Source of the DNA: an uncultured Flavobacteriaceae bacterium
GTDB taxonomy: Bacteria > Bacteroidota > Bacteroidia > Flavobacteriales > Flavobacteriaceae
Assembly: GCA_947495135.1 (NCBI GenBank)
Contig: CANLXN010000001.1
Span: 1-64,000, forward strand
Length of the DNA stretch: 64,000 bases
Direction of reading: 5' to 3'
This document shows, one piece after another, positions 57,758 to 64,000 of this stretch (positions are counted from its first letter, which is position 1; the number at the start of each line of letters is the position of its first letter). Under the pieces are notes generated by a model. The model was not told where the DNA came from. It did not search any database and saw only the letters and a list, made by a program, of their open reading frames with translations. Made by a program: the position numbers and the translations under genes.

Positions 57758-59146
57758 TTATTTCTTCAAGAGTCGTTTGGTAATCTTCAAGCCGTTTTCA
57801 GTAGTGATTTTTATAAAATACAAGCCAGTTGTCATGGTGCTGAAATCTAAAGTTGTTTGCATGTCTGCTTTCATTTCAGAAATTAACCTTCCAGCACTAT
57901 CGTAAAGCTGTATTTGTATGGGACCAAGATTGGTTTCAACCATGGTGGTTTGTACAACTGGATTTGGAGAGATGGAGACAAAAGGCGATACGCTATTTTC
58001 AGAAATACCTAAGTTACCACCAATAATAGTTATGGAGCCGTCTGGATCGAAAGGATCGGACCATTTAGGATTGGTGTAGATGTCTGAACCTGTAAGTGTA
58101 CCTAAAAATGCAACGAGACTTTGTTTTTGATTTTCGGTAAGGTTTAATTGCTGTGGATTTCCGTTGGCATCTATTAAGCGGGCATCTAACTCGGTGTTTT
58201 CAGGGTTGTTGGGGATGGCGTTGTAGTGGTTAATTACATCCAATAGACTCGTAAAACTTCCATCGTGCATGAGAGGACTGTTTAAAGTGCCATCTGGATT
58301 GACCAAGTCTCTTAAAGAGGGCGGACGATTGATGGTTAAATCGGTTTCTCCCGGAAGTCCTGCTACGGTAATTACCCCGTTGTTTTTAGAATGTAACGTA
58401 ATAGAAAACTCTGGCGGAATATGGCAGTCTGCACAGCCAGCACCTTCGTTAGGAGTGTTCACGAATAAGTCTTTACCCATGTTTTCTAGTGCTGTGAAAT
58501 TGGGGAAAGGTTCTGTGAAGTTATTTACCTGTGCCAGACCTTCATCGAAGCGCGAATCGAACGACTGTATACTTCGTATGAATTGCGCTAGTGCCAATTG
58601 CATTCGGTTTTCGGTGATTTCGGTATCGCCGAAAGCAAATTCGAAAAGGGTGTTGTAGTAGTCAAGGCTTTCTAAATGAAGAACTAAATCTTCCAGACTT
58701 GGATCGCCATTAGTGCCGCTATATCCCATCTCAATATGATCTTGAATGGGTTGGCTAGTTTGGGCTTCTAATGTTTCTGCTCGCTCATCCCAGAAGAAAT
58801 GTTCTTCCCGTCCAAATCGAGGATTAACCAATCGCATAGAATGTCTAGGTGTGAGTCCGTTTACTCCCATGCTCTGAACGTTGGGGTCTCCAAACGCCCG
58901 ATCCTGAAAGTGGCAACTGGCACAAGCTACGGCGCCATCGCTGGAAAGATTTTTGTCGTAAAATAGAACCCGACCTAAAGTAGCGGTCTTATCATCAATA
59001 ATATTGTCGCCTGTATTGTCTTTTGTAATGTAATCTGGGATGCTTTGGTTTGCATAATTGAAGAGATTGTCTAAATCAATGGTAGCACTAATCAATATCC
59101 ATCCTAAGGGCAGTAGCAGAAGAAAATTGGCGAATTTATTTTTCAT
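57758..59146 (-). CDS. Dihaem cytochrome c peroxidase with T9SS tail
   Basis: 462 residues. Two c-type haem sites: CASCH (75-79) and CADCH (238-242). Also QDRAFGDPNV, FFWDERAETLEAQTSQPIQDHIEMG and a long MauG/CcpA-like core (SFDSRFDEGLAQVNNF, GLPGETDLTINRPPSLRDL). The C-terminal ~80 residues are a type A T9SS sorting domain (VSISPNPVVQTTMVET, FSTMTTGLYFIKITTEN, RLLKK). So a peroxidase normally periplasmic is here directed to the outside. It reduces peroxides with electrons from small donors or modifies other proteins. Function on the surface is inferred. Confidence 0.92.
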   Translation of the reverse strand: MKNKFANFLLLLPLGWILISATIDLDNLFNYANQSIPDYITKDNTGDNIIDDKTATLGRVLFYDKNLSSDGAVACASCHFQDRAFGDPNVQSMGVNGLTPRHSMRLVNPRFGREEHFFWDERAETLEAQTSQPIQDHIEMGYSGTNGDPSLEDLVLHLESLDYYNTLFEFAFGDTEITENRMQLALAQFIRSIQSFDSRFDEGLAQVNNFTEPFPNFTALENMGKDLFVNTPNEGAGCADCHIPPEFSITLHSKNNGVITVAGLPGETDLTINRPPSLRDLVNPDGTLNSPLMHDGSFTSLLDVINHYNAIPNNPENTELDARLIDANGNPQQLNLTENQKQSLVAFLGTLTGSDIYTNPKWSDPFDPDGSITIIGGNLGISENSVSPFVSISPNPVVQTTMVETNLGPIQIQLYDSAGRLISEMKADMQTTLDFSTMTTGLYFIKITTENGLKITKRLLKK

Positions 59147-59290
59147 AAGACGATGTTCTTAACCATCATTGTATTATTTCGAAGATACTTAGGTAGTGCG
59201 GTCGAAGTAATTGATTTTCAACTAAGATAGTAAATGATTAAGATATTTCAATAGTTAAGTCTTCAATTGATCTTAATTACGGATCATAAT

Positions 59291-60697
59291 CTATTCTCGA
59301 TCCAAAATCATTAATTGATAGTTTGGCAGTGACGCCTTGCTCTCTGAAACTGTTTCCAGTACCGTAATGGCTTGTCGAGGTTGAGGAGCTGGGATACCAG
59401 TGATGTCTGCGATGGCAGCTGCTAGTAAGGGTTCTGTTTCTTCTCCCAATACTCCCAAGTTGGTGTAATCTTCGGGTAACTCTATGTCTGGCACTAACCC
59501 GTTATCAAAACCAGTAAATCCGTTGGCATTTGCTGTTTGGAATACCAAAGGAAGCATTGCATAGGTGTGGTCCAAATTTGCTTGATTGCGACTAAATCCA
59601 GGAGCAGGAGCATCGTAAAGCAAGAACGAAGCCTGGTATTTACCAGTGGTATTGGTACCCACTTGCACTACGTCTATATATGGATTGAGTCCATTGATAA
59701 CCAATTCGCTCGCAGAAGCCGTTCTGGAGGAGGTGAGTACATATACTTTTGAAAGATTGAGGCTATTTATTGCTTCACCTCCATTAATGAAGCTGTTCAC
59801 GAAAAGGCCATTTTCGGCATATTCTTCTTGTCTATCTTCGTTCCATTCTTCGGTATAGAAGATCTCTCCGCTATTTTGTCCGGTGATCATCCCTGCCAAA
59901 TAAATTGCTGTTCGTACAGATCCACCGCCGTTGTATCTTAAGTCTATTACGAGGTCGCTTACGCCATCCGATTGAAATTGCGCGAATGCGGAGTTCAATT
60001 GAGAATCGAATTCGTTGGTAAAGGCGTTATACATGAGGTATCCAATTTTCTGACCATTCACATCTAATGTCTTTGCAACTTGTATTGGGTTTTCGGTAAA
60101 TTCTTCTTTTCGTAGTTCGATACTTTCATTGGTAGAGAAAACATCGGTGCCATCAAAAGTGGCAAGACTAATGGTAAACCCAAGGGGAGCAAGGAGGTCG
60201 CTAAAATTAGTTTCGGTAAGTTGTTGACCATCTACCCTATTAAATATCATTCCTCTTTCCACGCCTTTTGCTGCTGCGTCCGAATTTGGTAACACATAGC
60301 GCACATAACCAAATATATTTTCGCTTCCATCTGGGTAGAATAAAAGCCCGTATTCCATTCCAGTATTAAAGGTGGTGCCGCTTAAAGCATTTTCTAGTTC
60401 AACAAAGTCTGGTACTAAGATGCTAAAACGATCTTGAGGTGCTTTGAGGTAATCGAAGAACGTTTCAGGAGTTGAAAAACTGGATAGAAAATCGTTGTAC
60501 TCTCCTTCATTTGCAAAGAAGTCGTTTGCCAATTCAGCTCTATCCGACTTATACACGTAGAAGAAATTGAGTCCGCGATAAATAAAATCATTGATCTCTG
60601 ATGTAGATGCTTCTCTGATGTTATCGTCGTTATCCTCAAAACAAGAGGTGAATAATACCGAAATGGTTAGCAAAAGTAGGATCAATGTCTTTTTCAT
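59291..60697 (-). CDS. S41 family C-terminal processing peptidase, lipoprotein
   Basis: 468 residues from ATG 60697 (lipobox VLFTSCFEDN). A PDZ-like region (VLPNSDAAAKGVERGMIFNRVDG) is followed by the S41 catalytic core: SDLVIDLRYNGGGSVRTAIYL and the Ser/Lys motif VYVLTSSRTASASELVINGL (catalytic Ser, then general base Lys or Gln downstream). Periplasmic tail-specific protease-like (C-terminal processing peptidase). No substrate gene is adjacent. The cytochrome c peroxidase gene is convergent downstream on the same strand. Confidence 0.9.
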   Translation of the reverse strand: MKKTLILLLLTISVLFTSCFEDNDDNIREASTSEINDFIYRGLNFFYVYKSDRAELANDFFANEGEYNDFLSSFSTPETFFDYLKAPQDRFSILVPDFVELENALSGTTFNTGMEYGLLFYPDGSENIFGYVRYVLPNSDAAAKGVERGMIFNRVDGQQLTETNFSDLLAPLGFTISLATFDGTDVFSTNESIELRKEEFTENPIQVAKTLDVNGQKIGYLMYNAFTNEFDSQLNSAFAQFQSDGVSDLVIDLRYNGGGSVRTAIYLAGMITGQNSGEIFYTEEWNEDRQEEYAENGLFVNSFINGGEAINSLNLSKVYVLTSSRTASASELVINGLNPYIDVVQVGTNTTGKYQASFLLYDAPAPGFSRNQANLDHTYAMLPLVFQTANANGFTGFDNGLVPDIELPEDYTNLGVLGEETEPLLAAAIADITGIPAPQPRQAITVLETVSESKASLPNYQLMILDRE

Positions 60698-60838
60698 ATA
60701 GTTATCTTTAAGGGGTATGTCTAGCAAACTCCTAAATTACTTACATTATTGCGAAGAAAAAAATAATTCATATCTACCTGATAAACAGTCTGCAATAAAC
60801 TTTTTTTGTGAAAATTTCAGAATAGATAAAAACAGTAT

Positions 60839-60866
60839 GTAACAAAAAAAGAGGTGGTTCGTCATA
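60839..60866 (+). promoter_or_regulatory. ECF-type promoter of the sigma/DUF4252 operon
   Basis: GTAAC (60839-60843), 16 bp, then CGTCATA (60860-60866), 39 bp before the ATG at 60905. The GTAAC box also fits the other sigma gene at 27482. Autoregulation by the sigma factor is inferred. Confidence 0.6.
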
Positions 60867-60904
60867 ATTACAGAACGGCCTAATAAGCTTTAACCTAACC
60901 AAGG

Positions 60905-61411
60905 ATGAAACAGAAAGAATTTTTAGCCACAGTGCTTCCTATAAAGGATAAGCTATATCGTTTGGCAAAACGTCTTTTGGTTTCGAGCGAAGAAGCAGAA
61001 GATGCCGTTCAGGAAGTTTTTTTGAAATTATGGAAGGGAAAAAGTAGTATGAAAAACTATAAAAATCCGGAAGCGTTTGCAGTTACAATGACCAAAAACT
61101 ATTGTTTAGATCGTTTAAAGTCCAAGCAGGCAGGAAACTTGAAGATTGTTCACAGCAATTTTCAGACAGGAGAGAATCTGCAGAAGAAAATTGAAACGAA
61201 CGATGGAGTGGAACTAGTTTTTAAGATTATGGAGTCCTTACCAGAAAAACAACGGTTGGTCTTGCAGTTAAGAGACGTAGAGCAATATGATTTTGAAGAA
61301 ATAGCCGAAATTTTAGACAGCAGTGAAACAACCATCCGCGTGACTTTGTCGCGTGCGCGTAAAGCTGTTAGAGAACAATTAATTAAAAAGCACAACTATG
61401 GAGTTAGTTAA
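60905..61411 (+). CDS. ECF RNA polymerase sigma factor
   Basis: 168 residues. Region 2: LYRLAKRLLVSSEEAEDAVQEVFLKLWKGKSSM and KNPEAFAVTMTKNYCLDRLKS. Region 4: VFKIMESLPEKQRLVLQLRDVEQYDFEEIAEILDSSETTIRVTLSRARKAVREQL. Controls an envelope-related operon. Followed by a 14-bp-overlapping gene for a possible anti-sigma and two DUF4252 proteins. The operon type (sigma, membrane partner, DUF4252) is widespread in Bacteroidota. Confidence 0.95.
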   Translation: MKQKEFLATVLPIKDKLYRLAKRLLVSSEEAEDAVQEVFLKLWKGKSSMKNYKNPEAFAVTMTKNYCLDRLKSKQAGNLKIVHSNFQTGENLQKKIETNDGVELVFKIMESLPEKQRLVLQLRDVEQYDFEEIAEILDSSETTIRVTLSRARKAVREQLIKKHNYGVS

Positions 61412-61871
61412 AATAGAACAAATGCTGGAAGCTTATTTCGAAGGAAATACGTCGCTTTCTGAAGAGCAGGAGTTACGATCATTCTTTAGAAAAGAAGAGA
61501 TTCCGGCTCATTTGGAAGCATATCGTCCATTGTTCAAGGGTTTAGATACCGCTAAAAAGGAAACGCTTCAACGCACGCTTTCTATCCCTGCGCCTGAAAA
61601 ACGGAACAGATTTTGGATGTATAGCATTGCGGCCTCTTTTTTAGTAGTGCTAGGAGTAGCTGGATTTATGAATTCACAGTCCGGTTTATCCTCAGAAGAA
61701 AAGGAAGCTCTGGCGGCTTTTAAACAAACAAAGGAAACGATGCTGCTGTTTTCGGAGAACCTAAATAAAGGAACAGAAAGCATGGTTCATTTAAAGGAAT
61801 TAACAAAAGGTAGTGAAGCAATAGCAGTATTAAACGAATTTAACGAAAGCAAAAAATTAATTTTAAAATAA
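61398..61871 (+). CDS. Single-pass membrane protein, possible anti-sigma factor
   Basis: 157 residues. Cytoplasmic N-terminus (QMLEAYFEGNTSLSEEQELRSFFRKEEIPAHLEAYRPLFKGL) with a zinc-less anti-sigma-like shape, one membrane helix (~73-89, FWMYSIAASFLVVLGVAGF), then a periplasmic helical tail. It overlaps the sigma gene by 14 bp, so it is translated together with it, the usual position for an anti-sigma factor. No catalytic motif. Function inferred from position. Confidence 0.8.
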   Translation: MELVKIEQMLEAYFEGNTSLSEEQELRSFFRKEEIPAHLEAYRPLFKGLDTAKKETLQRTLSIPAPEKRNRFWMYSIAASFLVVLGVAGFMNSQSGLSSEEKEALAAFKQTKETMLLFSENLNKGTESMVHLKELTKGSEAIAVLNEFNESKKLILK

Positions 61872-61888
61872 CACTTAAATATAAACAG

Positions 61889-62419
61889 ATGAAAAAGTTA
61901 GCAATTATAGCAGTATTAATGATGACACCATTTTTGATGTCGGCTCAAGGAATCTTTGATAGTTACGAAGATGAAAAAGATGTAACATCGGTGGTAGTGA
62001 CTAAAAACATGTTCAAACTCTTGGCCAAGATAGATATTGAAAGCGATGATCCAGAAGTTCGAGAATATATGGAAATGGTAAACAGTCTAGACAACATTAA
62101 GGTGTTTATGACCGAGAATGAAAGTGTAGGAGTTAGAATGAAGACAGACGTTCAGAAATACGTCTCGGCCTCCAAAGGTTTGGAAGAGTTGATGCGCGTA
62201 AAAGACGACGGAAAAAATGTAAAGTTTTATTCGAAAGAAGGGAAGGATGAGAATCACGTGAGTGAGTTGCTTATGTTTTTAGATGGAGAGATGGACGGGA
62301 AAGAAGGTACGGTTGTGATGAGTATCACAGGAAATATCGATTTAAAGCAAATTTCGAAACTTACAAAAGAGCTCAATGTTCCTGGAAGCGATGAGTTGAA
62401 AAACGTTAAGAAGAACTAA
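61889..62419 (+). CDS. Exported DUF4252 protein
   Basis: 176 residues. Signal peptide (cleaved after MSAQ). DUF4252 features: FDSYEDEKDVTSVVVTKNMFKLLAKIDI, YMEMVNSLDNIKVFMTENE and SELLMFLDGEMDGKEGTVVMSITGNIDLKQISKL. A Bacteroidota-specific envelope family of unknown function. Downstream of the sigma/anti-sigma genes and just 1 bp upstream of a second DUF4252 gene. Confidence 0.88.
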   Translation: MKKLAIIAVLMMTPFLMSAQGIFDSYEDEKDVTSVVVTKNMFKLLAKIDIESDDPEVREYMEMVNSLDNIKVFMTENESVGVRMKTDVQKYVSASKGLEELMRVKDDGKNVKFYSKEGKDENHVSELLMFLDGEMDGKEGTVVMSITGNIDLKQISKLTKELNVPGSDELKNVKKN

Positions 62420-62420
62420 A

Positions 62421-62969
62421 ATGACAGCTATTCTAAAATACATAACCGCCCTTGTTCTTGCAGCCATGTCATTAGTGAGTTGCAATACAGATCCATCACT
62501 GCAAAAGTATTTAGTAGATAAGCAGGAAGACGACCGTTACTTAAAAATTGATTTGGCTACCAGCCTGTTAGAGAGTAACGATGCCAACTTAACTGACGAT
62601 GAACGAGACATTCTCAAAACTGTTAAGAAAGTAAACGTAGTTGCTTATCCGCTTAAAGATACAGATTTAAGTGAATACGAAACGGAGAAAGCCGAAGTGA
62701 AAAAAATCATTGGACAAGAGAAGTACAAAACGCTCACGACCATGAAATCTGGGAATATGAATTTTACCTTAAAATACTTAGGTGAAGAAGAAGCGATCGA
62801 TGAGGTCATTGTTTTTGCCAGTGATAATGAAAAAGGATTTGGAGTTTTTAGATTACTCTGTGACGATATGCGCCCAGATCAGGTTCTAAAACTGATGAAT
62901 TCTATTGAAAGAGGAGACTTGGATGTTTCTAAACTCTCTGGAATAGGAGATATTTTTCAGGAAATGTAA
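62421..62969 (+). CDS. DUF4252 lipoprotein
   Basis: 182 residues. Lipobox MSLVSCNTDP. DUF4252 core: DDRYLKIDLATSLLES, VKKVNVVAYPLKDTDLSEY and DEVIVFASDNEKGFGVFRLLCDDMRPDQVLKLMNSIE. Shares fold and family with the previous protein but is outer-membrane-anchored by lipidation. Last gene of the sigma operon; a strong terminator follows (62993-63017). Confidence 0.88.
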   Translation: MTAILKYITALVLAAMSLVSCNTDPSLQKYLVDKQEDDRYLKIDLATSLLESNDANLTDDERDILKTVKKVNVVAYPLKDTDLSEYETEKAEVKKIIGQEKYKTLTTMKSGNMNFTLKYLGEEEAIDEVIVFASDNEKGFGVFRLLCDDMRPDQVLKLMNSIERGDLDVSKLSGIGDIFQEM

Positions 62970-62992
62970 AAATATTTTATAATATAATTTGT

Positions 62993-63017
62993 AAAAGCCT
63001 CATTATGTGAGGCTTTT
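62993..63017 (+). terminator. Terminator of the sigma/DUF4252 operon
   Basis: Perfect 10-bp stem AAAAGCCTCA (62993-63002) with TGAGGCTTTT (63008-63017) around a five-base loop TTATG. Confidence 0.9.
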
Positions 63018-63139
63018 GCATTTTAGTATGTGAACCCCATTCATTTTGTAGACTTTTATTTGGGAAAACCAGATATTATTTATAGTTTCACTTAACAAAC
63101 CTGATGGAACAATATTTTCCCCAGTGAAAATTTTTTCCT

Positions 63140-63222
63140 ATTTCCAGTCCAGAGACCCCTAAATACTAAAGGGATAGGTAGAGAAATTAAAAAGCCTTGG
63201 CGCCAACCTGCCAAGGCTTTTT
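63140..63222 (+). ncRNA. Structured RNA copy 1 with terminator
   Basis: A ~48-nt block (63140-63187) closed by ATTTC/GAAAT, containing CCAGTCCAGAGACCCCTA and TAAAGGGATAGGT, is followed immediately by a 13-bp perfect terminator, AAAAAGCCTTGGC (63189-63201) and GCCAAGGCTTTTT (63210-63222). A second copy lies 238 bp on. Its closing stem has a compensatory change. It does not precede a plus-strand gene, so it is likely a free small RNA or the 3' end of one. Rfam identity not determined. Confidence 0.6.
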
Positions 63223-63377
63223 TGTTGAACTTATTTTACAAAATGAAGTTGTTGGTGGGGAAAAGAAAACGGTTAACCGAAAACCCTCGTTTTTCGTTTT
63301 TATTTATCGTTTTTGGCTCGTAAATTGAATTAACATTTAAAGTAGGTTGACTTACTACCCAAATAGAGTAAACCGCG

Positions 63378-63460
63378 TCTTTCCAGTCCAGAGACCCCTA
63401 TGTGTAAAGGGATAGGTGGTGAAAGAGTAAGGCCTCAGGAGAAATCTTGGGGCCTTTTTT
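63378..63460 (+). ncRNA. Structured RNA copy 2 with terminator
   Basis: Second copy of the same motif (63378-63426), closed by TCTTTC/GAAAGA (six base pairs); the CCAGTCCAGAGACCCCTA and TAAAGGGATAGGT blocks are exact. Next comes a 12-bp stem with wobble pairs and a GAAA tetraloop (63429-63456) followed by six Ts, a strong plus-strand terminator. Unlike copy 1 there is no A-run on the 5' side, so it terminates only plus-strand transcription. This supports plus-strand expression. Confidence 0.6.
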
Positions 63461-63478
63461 ATCATTCTACAATATGGT

Positions 63479-64000
63479 CTAGATTCCGGTATAGTTACTA
63501 GGCGTAATAACTCTCATTTCTGCTTTTATCTCTTCCGAAATATCCAGCGTTTCGATGAAGTTTGCCATGGATTTCTGTGTGATTGCTTCATTAGTTCGGG
63601 TCAATCCTTTAAGCGCTTCGTAGGGATTTGGATAGGCTTCTCGTCTCAGAATGGTCTGAATGGCTTCAGCAACCACAGCCCAGTTGTTTTCCAGATCTTC
63701 CGCAAATTTAGATTCATTCAATAATAATTTGTTAAGACCTTTCATAGTAGACTGAATAGCAATCATTGTATGTCCAATAGGCACTCCAATATTTCGCAAT
63801 ACCGTGCTGTCGGTTAGATCGCGTTGAAGTCTACTTACGGGCAACTTAGACGAAAGATGCTCAAAGATTGCGTTGGCAATTCCGAGGTTTCCTTCACTGT
63901 TCTCGAAGTCTATCGGATTTACCTTATGAGGCATTGCACTAGACCCTACCTCTCCCTTTTTGATCTTTTGCTTAAAGTAATCCATAGACACATAGGTCCA
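63479..64000 (-). CDS. purB: Adenylosuccinate lyase, partial (C-terminal part)
   Basis: Runs off the right edge; the reading frame continues past position 64000 (codons for W-T-Y lie before the visible VSMDYF). Carries the fumarate-lyase superfamily signature GSSAMPHKVNPIDFENSEGN with the flexible catalytic loop serine. Also LQRDLTDSTVLRNIGVPIGHTMIA and the C-terminal NYTGI. Catalyses two steps of purine synthesis (SAICAR to AICAR and adenylosuccinate to AMP). The two small RNA copies lie just 3' of it, convergent. Confidence 0.95.
   Translation of the reverse strand, partial: WTYVSMDYFKQKIKKGEVGSSAMPHKVNPIDFENSEGNLGIANAIFEHLSSKLPVSRLQRDLTDSTVLRNIGVPIGHTMIAIQSTMKGLNKLLLNESKFAEDLENNWAVVAEAIQTILRREAYPNPYEALKGLTRTNEAITQKSMANFIETLDISEEIKAEMRVITPSNYTGI

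Overview
The window looks like chromosomal DNA from a member of the Flavobacteriaceae (Bacteroidota), probably marine or environmental. The evidence is AT-rich coding DNA, type IX secretion (T9SS) C-terminal sorting tails on four proteins, a SusC-type TonB receptor with an N-terminal carboxypeptidase-like domain, many Bacteroidota-only families (2TM, DUF4252, DUF2141, DUF4870, DUF3857, GIN-domain DUF2807), and promoters with the Bacteroidota -7 element TAnnTTTG. I found no tRNA, rRNA, transposase, integrase or CRISPR array. The genus cannot be fixed from the sequence alone.

Layout. 0-10 kb: a T9SS-secreted protein, an ICMT-like methyltransferase, thioredoxin reductase (trxB), two tandem DUF4440 proteins, and a minus-strand envelope-stress-like operon (DUF4870, a 59-residue protein, PadR regulator, PspC protein, GIN-domain lipoprotein) with a palindrome over its promoter. 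10-14 kb: DUF4442, AIM24-like protein, a small conserved protein, OxyR, and a DUF2141 protein. 14-22 kb: a six-gene minus-strand operon (SpoIIM-like, membrane protein, DUF4129, DUF4350, MoxR ATPase, DUF58) divergent from RDD and TRIC-type membrane genes. 22-31 kb: T9SS and tail-fibre-like exported proteins, a cyclophilin lipoprotein, a NUDIX hydrolase, an orphan Pvc16/DUF4255 protein, an acyltransferase, an ECF sigma factor with a membrane partner, a class III nucleotide cyclase, and a DUF1028-T9SS protein.

31-38.4 kb is the most interesting block: a TonB receptor, DUF2141 protein, 37-residue membrane peptide, TPR-like protein, a LytS-type histidine kinase fused to a C-terminal 2TM domain, four free 2TM proteins and a LytTR response regulator. 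Four promoters in the window (at the TonB receptor, both DUF2141 genes and the first 2TM gene) share one exact architecture: two ACAGTTCAG-like 9-mers 21 bp apart, then exactly 33 bp, then a -7 box. The 9-mers match the known LytTR binding consensus. This suggests a coherent LytTR two-component regulon that includes its own regulator operon and a distant DUF2141 paralogue 17 kb away.

38-53 kb: mostly single exported or membrane genes (MarC, DUF3124, propeller, transglutaminase-like DUF3857, SIMPL, Dabb, Cu-Zn superoxide dismutase, LVIVD lipoproteins, YdeI-like, an alpha/beta hydrolase-OsmC fusion, DUF2490). 53.8-57 kb: a cobalamin riboswitch controlling a BtuB-like TonB receptor and a BtuG-like surface beta-propeller. 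57-64 kb: a DUF6252 lipoprotein, a dihaem cytochrome c peroxidase with a T9SS tail, an S41 protease, an ECF sigma operon with two DUF4252 proteins, two copies of a structured RNA each followed by its own terminator, and the 3' part of purB running off the right edge.
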